Positions 43,832-53,410 of a DNA stretch of 64,000 nucleotides are shown here, one piece after another. Made by a program: the position numbers and the translations under genes. This DNA comes from Actinomyces weissii (lineage in GTDB: Bacteria > Actinomycetota > Actinomycetes > Actinomycetales > Actinomycetaceae): positions 1,116,001-1,180,000 of the forward strand of contig NZ_CP066802.1 of NCBI RefSeq assembly GCF_016598775.1. The letters are read 5' to 3'. A model generated the notes under the pieces. The model did not search any database. It had not been told where the DNA came from and saw only the letters and a program-made list of their open reading frames with translations. The first letter of the stretch is position 1, and each line of letters starts with the position of its first letter.

Positions 43832-45184
43832 ATGGTGCGCATGAACCCTGGACCCTACGGACTACGTCGGCTGCTCCGCCCCACGACCCCTGACGAGCCC
43901 AGCCAGTTCGGCCGCCGGGTGGCCCGTACCCGTTCCGGCAGGCCCTTCCGCCTGCTGCTGCTCGGTGGGGACATCGGGGCCCTGTCCCAGGCCCGCTCCT
44001 TCTACGAGGCCTACGGCGTGCCCGCGGCGGTCGTGGCACGGGCCGTGACGCCCCACCACACCGGCTCCTCCATGTTCGACCTGCGCTACGACGACGGCCT
44101 GGGAACCGCGGAGGGCCTGGTGCGTGTCGTCAACGAGGTAGCCGCCCTGGACCCCACCACCCTGCTGGTGTCCACCTCCTTCGACCAGTACGTGGTGGAG
44201 CTGGCCACCCACCGGGAGCGGCTGGCTGGCAACGTCGTCGTGCCCTACGCGACGGCGGAGGCGATCAGCACCGCCGTCAACAAGGTGGAGTTCTCCCGCC
44301 TGGCCCAGGAGGTCGGCATGACCCACCCGCGCACCCTGGTGCTCAAGGGGGGCAGCGGCCAGGTCCCCGACATCGACTCCCTGGGCTACCCGCTGATCGG
44401 CAAGCCGGCAGACGGCGACGAGCTGGAGGCCGCCGGGATGGAGGGCCTGGAGAAGGTCTTCGTCCTGCGGGAGAGGGCGCAGGTGGACGACCTGCTGCGC
44501 CGTATAGAGGAGTGTGGCTTCACCGGCGAGTTCCTCTTCCAGGAGCGCGTGCCCGGCTCCGACAACCAGATGCGCATCCTCACCTCCTACCGGGACACTG
44601 CCGGCCGCCTGCGCCTGTGCTCCTACGGGCACTCGGTGATCGAGGAGCACGACCCGCGCCTGCGCGGCAACCCCGCCGTGATCCGCACCGGGCTGGAGCC
44701 GGGGGAGGTCGGGCAGCAGGTGGGCCGCCTGCTGGAGCGCCTGGACTGGGTGGGCTACGCGAACTTCGACATCAAGGTGGACCCGCGCGACGGCGCCGGG
44801 CACGTCTTCGAGCTCAACCCCCGGCTGGGGCGCTCCAACTACTACCTGAACGTCTCGGGCACCAACCCCGTGGAGCTGCTGGTGGAGGACTGGGTCGGTG
44901 AGGGCGGCCAGCACCTGGAGCTGCGCACCGACCGGCGCGGCCTGTACCTGGTGGTCCCGGTGGCGCTGGCCCTGGCCTACGGGCACGGCGTGCGCCTGGC
45001 CATGCTGGCCTCCCTGCTCAGCGGCCAGGTCCGCAACCCCCTGGTCAAGGTCTGGGCCGGGGCCCGGCGCCAGGACCTGGCCCGGGCCTGGTACATGACC
45101 CTGTCCACCCTCAACCAGTACAGGCGCTTCCACCGCTTCTACCCCCTGGGGCAGGCGCGTCGGGAGCGGAAGGAGGCGCAGTGA
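43832..45184 (+). CDS. ATP-grasp ligase, D-aspartate ligase (Asl)-like
   Basis: A carboxylate-amine ligase of about 450 aa. The N-terminal GGDIGALSQARSFYEAYG closely recalls Enterococcus faecium D-aspartate ligase, which adds D-Asp to Lys of the peptidoglycan precursor. ATP-grasp features follow: NKVEFSRLAQEVGMTHPRT, YPLIGKPADGDE, FLFQERVPGSDNQM and the metal-binding NFDIKVD/FELNPRLGRSN. The next gene, overlapping by 4 bp (GTGA), is an Asp/Glu racemase that could supply the D-amino acid, and a FemABX gene follows. D-Glu is an alternative substrate. The start is uncertain: ATG 43832 has AGAAG upstream; ATG 43841 and GTG 43805 are alternatives. Confidence 0.85.
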   Translation: MVRMNPGPYGLRRLLRPTTPDEPSQFGRRVARTRSGRPFRLLLLGGDIGALSQARSFYEAYGVPAAVVARAVTPHHTGSSMFDLRYDDGLGTAEGLVRVVNEVAALDPTTLLVSTSFDQYVVELATHRERLAGNVVVPYATAEAISTAVNKVEFSRLAQEVGMTHPRTLVLKGGSGQVPDIDSLGYPLIGKPADGDELEAAGMEGLEKVFVLRERAQVDDLLRRIEECGFTGEFLFQERVPGSDNQMRILTSYRDTAGRLRLCSYGHSVIEEHDPRLRGNPAVIRTGLEPGEVGQQVGRLLERLDWVGYANFDIKVDPRDGAGHVFELNPRLGRSNYYLNVSGTNPVELLVEDWVGEGGQHLELRTDRRGLYLVVPVALALAYGHGVRLAMLASLLSGQVRNPLVKVWAGARRQDLARAWYMTLSTLNQYRRFHRFYPLGQARRERKEAQ

Positions 45185-45894
45185 GCGTCAGGCAGCGTCG
45201 CACGGCCGGGGTCCTGGGCGGCCTCGGTCCGCTGGCCACCATCGAGTTCATGAGCATGGTGGCCGCCCGCACGGTGGCCCGGGTGGAGCAGGAGCACGCG
45301 GACCTGGTGGTCACCCAGCGCTCCTCCACCCCGGACCGCACCGCCGCCATCCTGGGGCGGGGCCCCTCCCCGGCCCCGGTCATGGCGGCGGACGCCCGGC
45401 GGCTGGAGGCGGCCGGGGCGGAGTTCATCGTCATCCCCTGCAACACCGCCTCCAGGTTCCTGGGCGCGGTCGAGCAGGCCGTGAGCATCCCCGTGCTCTC
45501 GATCGTCGAGGAGACCCTGGCTGAGGTGCGCCGTCGCCTGCCCCAGGCCCGCCGGATCGGGCTCATGGCCACCGACGGCACGCTCAGCTCGCGCGTCTAC
45601 CACGACGCCGCCGCGCAGGCGGGGCTGGAGGTGCTCGTGCCGGACGAGACCACCCAGGCCCGGGTCATGGCCATGATCTACGAGGGCGTCAAGGTGGGGC
45701 GGCCGGTGCCCCGCCAGGAGCTCATGGCCTGCGTGGAGGTGCTGCTGGGCGCCGGGGCCGACGCCGTCGTCACCGGCTGCACCGAGCTGTCCGTGCTGTG
45801 CTCCCGGTACGGGGCCGACTCCGGGCAGGTGGTGGACTCCCTGGCCGCCCTGGCACGCCGTACCGTGCTGGAGTGCGGCTGCGAGCTGGCCTGA
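45181..45894 (+). CDS. Aspartate/glutamate racemase family protein
   Basis: A 237-aa cofactor-independent racemase with both catalytic cysteines: IPCNTAS in the N-terminal lobe and VTGCTELSVL in the C-terminal lobe. The opening GVLGGLGPLAT is typical of the RacD/YgeA group rather than MurI. It would convert L-Asp (or L-Glu) to the D-form. Translational coupling to the ATP-grasp ligase argues that its product feeds that enzyme for cell-wall cross-bridge synthesis. Confidence 0.9.
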   Translation: MSVRQRRTAGVLGGLGPLATIEFMSMVAARTVARVEQEHADLVVTQRSSTPDRTAAILGRGPSPAPVMAADARRLEAAGAEFIVIPCNTASRFLGAVEQAVSIPVLSIVEETLAEVRRRLPQARRIGLMATDGTLSSRVYHDAAAQAGLEVLVPDETTQARVMAMIYEGVKVGRPVPRQELMACVEVLLGAGADAVVTGCTELSVLCSRYGADSGQVVDSLAALARRTVLECGCELA

Positions 45895-45995
45895 CCCGCC
45901 CGCAGCATTCCCAGGGCGCTCCGCCTTCAGCAGGCCTGAGCCGCCCGAGCCCGCTAGGCTCTTACAGAACCAGAACCAAGGCATCGGAGGATGAC

Positions 45996-47051
45996 GTGGG
46001 GACCAACCCTGAGACCGCGGACCGGACCGAGACCCTGCGCCGCGTGGACGCCAAGCAGATGCGCATCGCGGCCGGCTGCACGCCGGTGGCGATCGAGCAG
46101 ACCGAGGCCTGGGAGCGCTTCGAGCGCAGCCAGGGGCGCCCCGTGTGGGGCCGCTACCTCTACGAGGAGGGGGAGAAGGCGGTGGCCACCATCGCCCTGT
46201 ACCCCTACAAGCTGGGCGGCAGCCACTTCCTGTGGGCCAAGCACGGCCCCACCTGGTTCCGGGAGCAGTCCCCGCAGCGGGAGGCCCACCTGCGCCGTCT
46301 GCTGGTCCAGGAGGTCCGCCGCCGCGAGCCCTCCGTGGTCTTTATCCGCATGCACGCCCGCTACCAGGCCCCGGACCTGCACGAGCTGGCCAGCACCATC
46401 ACCTACGACCGCACCTACGTGATCGACCTGAGCGGCAAGACCCCTGAGGCGATCAGTGACGCCATGCCGCGGGACGGCCGCCGGGGCGTGCGCCGCGCCC
46501 AGCGGGTCGCGCAGGAGGCGGGCTGCACCATCGCGGAGGAGACCGGCCTGAGCCGCGCCGAGTTCGCGGAGGTATACGAGGTGCTGGCCGAGACCGCCCG
46601 CCGGGACGGCTTCAGCGCCCACCCCATGCAGACCTACTGGAGCTTCCTGAACGCCCTGGGACCCGAGCACGCCCGCCTGTTCGTGCTGCGCAAGGACGGC
46701 GTGCCCCACGCCTGGGACATCGTGACCACCGTGGGCAAGGACGCGGTGGTGCCCTACGGAGCCTCCTCCAACGAGTCCCGCAAGTTCCGGGCTGCCGAGG
46801 CCCTGGACTGGTGGGTGGCCTGCCAGCTGGCCCAGGAGGGCTTCCGCGGCATGGACCTGATGGGGGCGGACTCGGCCCGCGTGCCCGAGCTCTACACGGT
46901 GGGCCAGTACAAGCGCCGCTACGCCCAGCACCCCACTGAGGTCGACGGCGCCTGGGACGTCCCCGTGCGCCCGGCCCTGTACCAGGGCCTGCTGGCCGCC
47001 AAGAAGGGCCGTGACCTGGCCCGTGGGCTCAGAGAGCGCGTGCTGCGCTGA
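45996..47051 (+). CDS. FemABX-family aminoacyltransferase (peptidoglycan bridge)
   Basis: A 351-aa protein of the Fem/GNAT-like peptidyltransferase family, which uses aminoacyl-tRNA to add L-amino acids or Gly to the stem peptide. It has [32 protein letters not shown], the [17 protein letters not shown] block, [13 protein letters not shown] and the C-terminal [25 protein letters not shown]. The start is GTG 45996, 5 nt after GGAGG. It lies 101 bp after the racemase on the same strand. Which amino acid it carries (Lys, Orn, Ala or Gly) cannot be read from sequence. Confidence 0.9.
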   Translation: MGTNPETADRTETLRRVDAKQMRIAAGCTPVAIEQTEAWERFERSQGRPVWGRYLYEEGEKAVATIALYPYKLGGSHFLWAKHGPTWFREQSPQREAHLRRLLVQEVRRREPSVVFIRMHARYQAPDLHELASTITYDRTYVIDLSGKTPEAISDAMPRDGRRGVRRAQRVAQEAGCTIAEETGLSRAEFAEVYEVLAETARRDGFSAHPMQTYWSFLNALGPEHARLFVLRKDGVPHAWDIVTTVGKDAVVPYGASSNESRKFRAAEALDWWVACQLAQEGFRGMDLMGADSARVPELYTVGQYKRRYAQHPTEVDGAWDVPVRPALYQGLLAAKKGRDLARGLRERVLR

Positions 47052-47089
47052 GGCGCAGGCCGGGCCGGTGCCGCTCGGGGCGCCAGCGC

Positions 47090-47125
47090 GCTCTGGCTGC
47101 CTGCCGGTAGGGCAGGCGGCAGAGC
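47090..47125 (+). terminator. Imperfect long hairpin after the FemABX gene
   Basis: GCTCTGGCTGCCTGCC folds onto GGCAGGCGGCAGAGC-type sequence around GGTAG, 38 nt past the stop. No T-tract is present. It likely ends the cell-wall cassette transcript. Confidence 0.55.
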
Positions 47126-47146
47126 AGGACGGCGCTAGCAGGCGGG

Positions 47147-47185
47147 TAGACTCAGGCCGACCCGGGGCACCCGTACAGCCCCGGG
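47147..47185 (+). promoter_or_regulatory. thrS promoter -10 and leader hairpin
   Basis: TAGACT (47147-47152) is a plausible -10. The leader then contains CCCGGGG (47161-47167) paired with CCCCGGG (47179-47185), 27 nt before the thrS start. There is no T-box consensus in the leader. Confidence 0.4.
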
Positions 47186-47211
47186 AGGTCAAGAGCACAA
47201 GGAGCACCCGC

Positions 47212-49233
47212 ATGGCTGAGCAGCCCAGCATGAACATCACCCTCGACGGCGTCCCGCGCCAGGTCACGCCGGGCACCACCGGGACCGAGCTCTTTGAGAC
47301 CGACCGTGAGGTCGTGGCCATGCGGGTGGACGGCGAGCCCTGGGACCTGTCCCGGCAGCTGCCGGCCGGGGCCGCCGTCGAGCCCATCACCCTGTCCAGT
47401 CCCACGGGCCTGGAGATCCTGCGCCACTCCTGCACCCACGTGATGGCGCAGGCCGTCCAGGAGGTCTTCCCGGAGGTGAACCTGGGCATCGGCCCCTTCA
47501 TCACCGACGGCTTCTACTACGACTTCGGGGGGATCGACGCCGTCACCCCCGAGCTGCTGCGCGAGATCGAGAAGCGCATGAAGCGCATCGTCAAGGAGGG
47601 CCAGACCTTCCGGCGGCGCGACATCTCTGAGCAGGAGGGGCGGGCCGAGCTGGCCGACCAGCCCTACAAGCTCGAGCTCATCACCACCAAGGGGCAGGGC
47701 GCAGAGGCCTCCGCCAGCGTGGAGGTGGGGGCTGGCGGCCTGACCATCTACGACAACGTGCGCCGCGACGGCACCGTGGCCTGGAAGGACCTGTGCCGCG
47801 GCCCCCACCTGCCCTCCACCCGGCACATCGGCCAGGGCTTTGCCCTGACCAAGTTCTCCTCCGCCTACTGGAAGGGTGACCAGAACGGCGACTCCCTGCA
47901 GCGCATCTACGGCACCGCCTGGGCCAGCAAGGAGGACCTCAAGGCCTACCAGGAGCGCCTCAAGGAGGCCGAGCGCCGCGACCACCGCCGTCTGGGCGCC
48001 GAGCTGGACCTGTTCTCCTTCCCCGAGGAGCTGGGGGCGGGCCTGCCCGTCTTCCACCCCAAGGGTGGTGTGCTCAAGCGGGTCATGGAGGACTACGTGC
48101 GCCAGGCCCACGTTGACAACGGCTTCCTGTACGTGGGCACCCCCCACATCTCCCGGGAGGGGCTGTTCCACACCTCCGGGCACCTGCCCTACTACGCCGA
48201 TGGCATGTTCCCGCCCATGGACGACGACGGTCAGGCCTACTACCTCAAGGCCATGAACTGCCCCATGCACAACCTGATCTTCAAGAGCCGGGGACGCTCC
48301 TACCGGGAGCTGCCCCTGCGCTTCTTCGAGTTCGGCACCGTCTACCGCAACGAGAAGTCCGGGGTGCTGCAGGGCCTGACCCGGGTGCGCTCCATCACCC
48401 AGGACGACTCCCACTCCTACTGCACGCCCGAGCAGGCCCCCGACGAGGTGCGCCACCTGCTGAGCTTTGTGCTGACCCTCCTGGCGGACTTCGGCCTGGA
48501 CGACTTTTACCTGGAGGTCTCCACGCGGGACGAGGACGGCCGCAAGAAGGAGAAGTTCATCGGCACCGACGAGCAGTGGGACAGCGCCACCCGCATCCTG
48601 GAGGAGATCGCGCAGCAGTGTGCGGCCGAGCACGGGCTGCAGGTGGTCGCCGACCCGGGCGGCGCCGCCTTCTACGGGCCCAAGATCTCGGTCCAGGCCA
48701 AGGACGCGATCGGCCGCACCTGGCAGATGTCCACCGTCCAGTACGACTTCAACCAGCCCGAGCGTTTCGGCCTGGAGTACACCGCCGCCGACGGCAGCCA
48801 CCAGCGGCCGGTCATGATCCACGCCGCCAAGTTCGGGGCCCTGGAGCGCTTTATCGGCGTGCTCACCGAGCACTACGCGGGGGCCTTCCCCGCCTGGCTG
48901 GCCCCGGTGCAGGTGCGCCTGGTGCCCGTGGCGGAGGCCTTCGACGGCTACGTGGACGAGGTCGCCGCCCAGCTGCGTGCCCAGGGCCTGCGCGTGGAGA
49001 CCGACCACTCCGACGACCGCTTCGGCAAGAAGATCCGCAACGCCGCCAAGGACAAGGTGCCCTTCACCCTGATCGCGGGCGGGGAGGACGTCGAGGCCGG
49101 GGCCGTCTCCTTCCGCTTCCGTGACGGCAGCCAGGCCAACGGGGTGCCCGTGGCGCAGGCGGTGGCCCATATCGCCCGGGTGGTGGCTGAGCGCGTCAAC
49201 GACCCGGCGGGGGAGAAGCTCAGCCGTGACTGA
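47212..49233 (+). CDS. thrS: Threonyl-tRNA synthetase
   Basis: A 673-aa class II synthetase. In order: a TGS-like N-terminal domain; the editing domain with [11 protein letters not shown] and its HxxxH; the catalytic core with KAMNCPMHN (zinc Cys) and [22 protein letters not shown] (motif 2); and the C-terminal anticodon-binding domain with [11 protein letters not shown]. The start is ATG 47212 with AAGGAG; the open frame before it lies in intergenic DNA. It heads the thrS-HIT-pgsA-patA-pimA block and overlaps the HIT gene by 8 bp. Confidence 0.97.
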   Translation: MAEQPSMNITLDGVPRQVTPGTTGTELFETDREVVAMRVDGEPWDLSRQLPAGAAVEPITLSSPTGLEILRHSCTHVMAQAVQEVFPEVNLGIGPFITDGFYYDFGGIDAVTPELLREIEKRMKRIVKEGQTFRRRDISEQEGRAELADQPYKLELITTKGQGAEASASVEVGAGGLTIYDNVRRDGTVAWKDLCRGPHLPSTRHIGQGFALTKFSSAYWKGDQNGDSLQRIYGTAWASKEDLKAYQERLKEAERRDHRRLGAELDLFSFPEELGAGLPVFHPKGGVLKRVMEDYVRQAHVDNGFLYVGTPHISREGLFHTSGHLPYYADGMFPPMDDDGQAYYLKAMNCPMHNLIFKSRGRSYRELPLRFFEFGTVYRNEKSGVLQGLTRVRSITQDDSHSYCTPEQAPDEVRHLLSFVLTLLADFGLDDFYLEVSTRDEDGRKKEKFIGTDEQWDSATRILEEIAQQCAAEHGLQVVADPGGAAFYGPKISVQAKDAIGRTWQMSTVQYDFNQPERFGLEYTAADGSHQRPVMIHAAKFGALERFIGVLTEHYAGAFPAWLAPVQVRLVPVAEAFDGYVDEVAAQLRAQGLRVETDHSDDRFGKKIRNAAKDKVPFTLIAGGEDVEAGAVSFRFRDGSQANGVPVAQAVAHIARVVAERVNDPAGEKLSRD

Positions 49234-49858
49234 GCAGCCCGCACCCGGTGCCGTGCCCGCAGCCGGTACGGCCCCTTTCCAGGGGGCCGTGGTGGACGGC
49301 GTGCGGGTGGAGCTGCCCTTCCAGCACCCGCAGGCCCCGGAGCCTTTCGGCCGCCTGTGGACCCCGCACCGCATGGTCTACATCGGGGGGCAGGACAAGC
49401 CCAAGGACGCCTCCGTCTCCCAGTGCCCGTTCTGCGCGGCCCCGGGTAGGGCCGACGAGGAGGCCCTGGTGGTGCACCGGGGGGAGAGCGCCTACGTGCT
49501 GATGAACCTCTACCCCTACAACACCGGCCACCTGCTGGTGTGCCCCTACCGGCACTTCCCGGACTGGACCCAGGCCACCGTGCAGGAGCGCGCCGAGATC
49601 GGGGTGCTGACCGCCCGGGCCATGGAGGTGGTGCGGCACGTGGCCCACCCCCACGGCTTCAACCTGGGCATGAACCAGGGGGAGGTGGCCGGGGCGGGTA
49701 TCTCCGCCCACCTGCACCAGCACGTCGTGCCCCGGTGGACCGGGGACGCCAACTTCATGCCGTTGATCGGCAGGACCAAACCGGTGCCCCAGCTGCTGGG
49801 GGAGCAGCGCGAGCTGCTCGCCCAGGCCTGGGACCAGGCTCCCAGCAGCAGCCACTGA
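49226..49858 (+). CDS. HIT-family (histidine triad) nucleotide-binding protein
   Basis: A 210-aa HIT protein with the triad [28 protein letters not shown] and [21 protein letters not shown] near residue 72 suggests a structural zinc site shared with AP4A phosphorylase-like HITs. The enzyme probably hydrolyses diadenosine polyphosphates or AMP conjugates. GTG 49226 overlaps the end of thrS, as in mycobacteria (Rv2613c-like). Confidence 0.92.
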   Translation: MTEQPAPGAVPAAGTAPFQGAVVDGVRVELPFQHPQAPEPFGRLWTPHRMVYIGGQDKPKDASVSQCPFCAAPGRADEEALVVHRGESAYVLMNLYPYNTGHLLVCPYRHFPDWTQATVQERAEIGVLTARAMEVVRHVAHPHGFNLGMNQGEVAGAGISAHLHQHVVPRWTGDANFMPLIGRTKPVPQLLGEQRELLAQAWDQAPSSSH

Positions 49859-49891
49859 GCCCGCACCCCCTGAGGAAGGTGATCCCAGAAC

Positions 49892-50551
49892 ATGCTCGGA
49901 CAGCACGGACGCAGCCTCACCAAGGCCCTGTTCACCCGGCCCGCCCTGGCCCTGGCCCGGCTGGGGGTCACCCCCAACATGCTCACGGTCACCGGGACGG
50001 TGCTCACCGTCTCGATCGCTGTGGCCACCCTGCCCCAGGGGCGCTTCCTGCTGGGCACCGGCCTGCTGGCCCTGGCGGTGGCGGGGGACTCCTTTGACGG
50101 GATCCTGGCCCGGGCCACCGGCAGGACCTCGGTGTTCGGTGGCTTCCTGGACTCCACCATGGACCGGGTAGCCGACGGCGCCATCTTCGGCTCCCTGGCC
50201 GCCTGGGCGGCCCTGCACCTGGAGGCGGGCCCGCTGCGCACCACCACCCTGGCCCTGGCCCTGGCCAGCGTGGTGCTCGCCGAGGTGGTCTCCTACACCC
50301 GCGCCAAGGCCGAGTCCCTGGGGGCCAGCGCCGCGGTAGGGGTGGCTGAGCGCACCGACCGGCTGGTCGTGGCCGCCGTCGGGGTGGTGGCGGTGGGCCT
50401 GGGCGCCCCCAGCTGGGTGCTTACCGCCGCCCTGGGCCTGGTGGCTGCGGGCTCGCTGGTGACCGTGGTCCAGCGGGTGGCCACCACCAAGCGGCAGCTC
50501 GACGCCCGCGAGGCCCCGGAGGCGCCTGCGGCACAGGAGGCGGCCCGGTGA
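49892..50551 (+). CDS. pgsA: CDP-alcohol phosphatidyltransferase (phosphatidylinositol phosphate synthase)
   Basis: A 219-aa membrane enzyme with about six helices. The CDP-alcohol motif DGx2ARx8Gx3Dx3D is read as DSFDGILARATGRTSVFGGF followed by LDSTMDR. Its place between the HIT gene and patA/pimA identifies it as the actinobacterial phosphatidylinositol-phosphate synthase (Rv2612c type), joining CDP-diacylglycerol to inositol-1-phosphate. AAGGTG precedes ATG 49892. Confidence 0.92.
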   Translation: MLGQHGRSLTKALFTRPALALARLGVTPNMLTVTGTVLTVSIAVATLPQGRFLLGTGLLALAVAGDSFDGILARATGRTSVFGGFLDSTMDRVADGAIFGSLAAWAALHLEAGPLRTTTLALALASVVLAEVVSYTRAKAESLGASAAVGVAERTDRLVVAAVGVVAVGLGAPSWVLTAALGLVAAGSLVTVVQRVATTKRQLDAREAPEAPAAQEAAR

Positions 50552-51597
50552 GACGCCCCGGTGTCCAGGACGCCTACCGCCTGGCCTGGCGGCACCTGGG
50601 GCGGCTGCCCGCGCCCGTGGGGCGGGGCCTGTTCAACCTGGGGGCCGACGCCGCCTGGGCGCTGCACCGCCTGCGCGGGGGAGAGCCGGGCGTGGGCCAG
50701 CTGGAACGCAACCTGGCACGCATCATGCCCCCGCAGTCCGACGGCGCCCTGCGCCGCGCCTCACGGGCCGCCATGCGTTCCTACCTGCGCTACTTCTACG
50801 AGGCCTTCACCCTGGCCTCGCTCAAGCCGGAGCAGCTGCGCCACCGGCTGCGCGCCGAGCTGGACCCCCACCTCCGCCAGGACCTGCGGCGCGGCAGCGT
50901 CGTCGTCGCCCTGACCCACACGGGCAACTGGGACCTGACCGCCGCCTGGGCCGTCCAGGAGCTCGCCCCCGTGCTGACAGTGGCCGAGAAGCTGGAGCCC
51001 GCAGACCTCTTTGCGCAGTTCCTGGCCTTCCGGCAGTCCCTGGGGGTGCGGATCATCGGGCAGCAGCACGGCCAGCGGGTATTCGACCAGCTGGTGCACG
51101 AGCTCCAGCAGGCCCGCTCCCGGGGCGAGCACCTGGTGGTCCCCCTGCTCGCTGACCGCGACCTGTCCAGTGCCGGGGTGGAGGTGGAGCTGTGCGGCCA
51201 CCCGGCTCGCTGTGCCGCCGGACCCGCTGCCCTGGCCCAGCGGCTGGACCTGCCCCTGTACACCGGCACCATGCACTACGAGCGGCTCACCGGGGAACGG
51301 CGTCGGCGGGCGGGCAGCCCTTGGGGCGTGGTGCTCACCGTCCGGGGAGTTCCCGCCCCGGCCGGGTTGCGCGGGCGGGAGCAGGTGGCTGCCCACACCC
51401 GTGCCTGGGCCCGGGTGGTGTCCCCGCTGCTGGCCGCCCACCCCCTGGACTGGCACATGCTGCAGGCGGTCTTCACCGCCGACCTGGACCAGCAGCGGCT
51501 GGCCCGCCGCCACGCCCAGGAGCAGGCGGCCCCCGGCAACCGCTACCCTGGCCCCGTCAGCGGGGCAGCAGGCCCTCGGCAGGAGGGAGCCGTATGA
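50548..51597 (+). CDS. patA: Phosphatidylinositol mannoside acyltransferase
   Basis: A 349-aa LpxL/HtrB-like acyltransferase. The catalytic HX4D is H124-TGNW-D129 (ALTHTGNWD), in the family's usual place, and LVVPLLADRDLSS is the second conserved block. It acylates the mannose of PIM1/PIM2 at the inner membrane. GTG 50548 overlaps pgsA by 4 bp (GTGA), and its own stop overlaps pimA (ATGA). The lipid product feeds PIM/lipomannan-type glycolipids. Confidence 0.93.
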   Translation: MRRPGVQDAYRLAWRHLGRLPAPVGRGLFNLGADAAWALHRLRGGEPGVGQLERNLARIMPPQSDGALRRASRAAMRSYLRYFYEAFTLASLKPEQLRHRLRAELDPHLRQDLRRGSVVVALTHTGNWDLTAAWAVQELAPVLTVAEKLEPADLFAQFLAFRQSLGVRIIGQQHGQRVFDQLVHELQQARSRGEHLVVPLLADRDLSSAGVEVELCGHPARCAAGPAALAQRLDLPLYTGTMHYERLTGERRRRAGSPWGVVLTVRGVPAPAGLRGREQVAAHTRAWARVVSPLLAAHPLDWHMLQAVFTADLDQQRLARRHAQEQAAPGNRYPGPVSGAAGPRQEGAV

Positions 51598-52781
51598 GGA
51601 TCGGGATCGTCTGTCCCTACTCCTTTGACGCCCCCGGCGGGGTGCAGGTCCATGTCATGGACCTGGCTGGTGAGCTGCGGCGCCGTGGGCACGAGGTGCA
51701 GGTGCTCGCTCCCGTCTCCTCCGAGTCCGCCCTGGCCGACCTGCCCCAGTGGTTCACCAGCGCCGGTGCCTCGGTCTCCATCCCCTACAACGGCTCCGTG
51801 GCCCGGCTCAGCTTCGGCACCCGGGCCATGCGGGCCACCCGCCGCTGGCTGGCTGAGGGCGACTTCGACCTGCTGCACATACACGAGCCCATCATCCCCA
51901 GCGTCGGGATGCTGGCCCTGCAGGCCGCCGTAGGCCCCGTGGTGGGGACCTTCCACGCCGCGATGGACCGCTCCTACGCCCGCGAGCTGCTCTCCCCGGC
52001 GGTCGTGCCGCTCATGGAGAAGCTCACTGCCCGGATCGCCGTGTCCGAGGAGGCCCGGCGCACCCTCATCCAGTACCACGGCGGGGACGCGGTGGTCATC
52101 CCCAACGGTGTCTACGTGCAGCCCTTCCGGGACGCCCAGGTGGACCCGGCGCTCACCGGCAGCCCGGAGGCCCCCACCATCGCCTTCCTAGGCCGCCTGG
52201 ACGAGCCGCGCAAGGGCCTGCCCGTGCTGGCCGCCGCCGTGCCCGCCGTCCTGGAGCAGGTGCCCGGGGCACGCTTCCTGATCGCCGGGCGGGGGGAGGC
52301 CGAGCGCAGCCGGGAGGCCCTGGCCCGCTACGGCGAGCACGTGGTCTTCCTGGGCGGGGTCTCCGACACCCAGAAGGCGGCGCTGCTGGCCTCCGCCACC
52401 TGCTACGTGGCCCCCCAGACCGGGGGAGAGTCCTTCGGCATCGTGCTGGTGGAGGCCATGGCCGCCGGGGCCTTCGTGGTGGCCTCCGACCTCAAGGCCT
52501 TCTCCGACGTGCTGGGGCAGGGCCGCTACGGGGCACTGTTCCGCAACGAGGACAGCGCCGACCTGGCGCGCGTCATCGTCCAGACCGTCACCGACCTGCC
52601 CGCCTCCCAGGCCCGCAAGGAGGCCGCCGACGCCGTCGTGGGACGCTACGACTGGTCCGCCGTCACTGACGCGGTGCTGGACGTCTACGACATGGCCCTG
52701 TCCACCGCCCACACCCGTGTCTGCCTGGCTCCCGGCCAGCGCACCGCCTTGGGGCGCCTGCGGGAAACCTGGCAGGACTGA
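51594..52781 (+). CDS. pimA: Phosphatidylinositol alpha-mannosyltransferase PimA
   Basis: A 395-aa GT4 glycosyltransferase that transfers mannose from GDP-mannose to phosphatidylinositol. It shows GGVQVH at 15-20, HIHEPI near residue 95, LGRLDEPRKGLPVL, and the EX7E motif ESFGIVLVE. The start is ATG 51594 with AGGAGGG 7 nt upstream, overlapping the patA stop. Together with the preceding two genes it makes the first acylated PIM species. Confidence 0.95.
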   Translation: MRIGIVCPYSFDAPGGVQVHVMDLAGELRRRGHEVQVLAPVSSESALADLPQWFTSAGASVSIPYNGSVARLSFGTRAMRATRRWLAEGDFDLLHIHEPIIPSVGMLALQAAVGPVVGTFHAAMDRSYARELLSPAVVPLMEKLTARIAVSEEARRTLIQYHGGDAVVIPNGVYVQPFRDAQVDPALTGSPEAPTIAFLGRLDEPRKGLPVLAAAVPAVLEQVPGARFLIAGRGEAERSREALARYGEHVVFLGGVSDTQKAALLASATCYVAPQTGGESFGIVLVEAMAAGAFVVASDLKAFSDVLGQGRYGALFRNEDSADLARVIVQTVTDLPASQARKEAADAVVGRYDWSAVTDAVLDVYDMALSTAHTRVCLAPGQRTALGRLRETWQD

Positions 52782-52786
52782 CCACC

Positions 52787-53410
52787 ATGCTCTCCACAAC
52801 CGCTGCCGTAGTCCTCGCCGTGGTGCTGGCGCTGTCCCTGCTGGGCTGGCTGCTGTACGCCAAGGCCCTGCGGGTAGACCGCCTGCACCGCCAGGTCCTG
52901 GGGGCCCGGGCCACCCTGGAGGCCCAGCTGGTGCACCGCGCCCAGGCCGCCCTGGACCTGGTGGGGGCCGGGGTCCTGGACCCGGCCTCCGGCCTGCTGC
53001 TGGCGGAGGCCGCCCGCGAGGCGCTGTCCTGCGAGGCGCCCGTGGTCGACGACGGGCTGGACCCGGAGCCGCGCGCCGCCAGCGGCCCCGCGGGCCAGGA
53101 CCGCAGCCGGGCCCAGGTAGAGTCCGACCTGTCCCGGGTGCTGCGCACCGTGGTGGACGCCGAGACCCGCGCCGAGCTGGCCGGGGACCTGGTGGCGGAG
53201 GCCGCCCTGGCCAACCTGGACCGCAGCTGCTACCGGCTGATGCTGGCCCGCCGCTTCCACGACACGCACGTGTCTGAGACCATACGGATCCGCGCGGACT
53301 GGGACGTGCGCCTGCTGCACCTGGCTGGCCACGCCCCGAGCCCCGGCACCTTCGACGTCGACGACGAGACCGCCCCCAGCTGCGTCCCTGCGCCTGAGGA
53401 GAGACCATGA
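52787..53410 (+). CDS. Single-pass membrane protein, LemA-like helical domain
   Basis: A 207-aa protein with an N-terminal membrane helix (about residues 5-24, VVLAVVLALSLLGWLL). A charged helical domain follows, with DRLHRQVLGARATLEAQLVHRAQ and a C-terminal RCYRLMLARRFHD-type helix (RSCYRLMLARRF), vaguely like LemA. The function is unknown. It begins 5 bp after pimA and overlaps the PrsW gene by 4 bp, so it is part of the PIM operon. Confidence 0.7.
   Translation: MLSTTAAVVLAVVLALSLLGWLLYAKALRVDRLHRQVLGARATLEAQLVHRAQAALDLVGAGVLDPASGLLLAEAAREALSCEAPVVDDGLDPEPRAASGPAGQDRSRAQVESDLSRVLRTVVDAETRAELAGDLVAEAALANLDRSCYRLMLARRFHDTHVSETIRIRADWDVRLLHLAGHAPSPGTFDVDDETAPSCVPAPEERP

Noticed and set aside
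47052..47211. T-box riboswitch before thrS
   Set aside because: No T-box consensus and no antiterminator arrangement; only a simple hairpin is present.
47152..49374. 740-codon open frame antisense to thrS
   Set aside because: Same artefact: high GC at third codon positions removes stops on the opposite strand.
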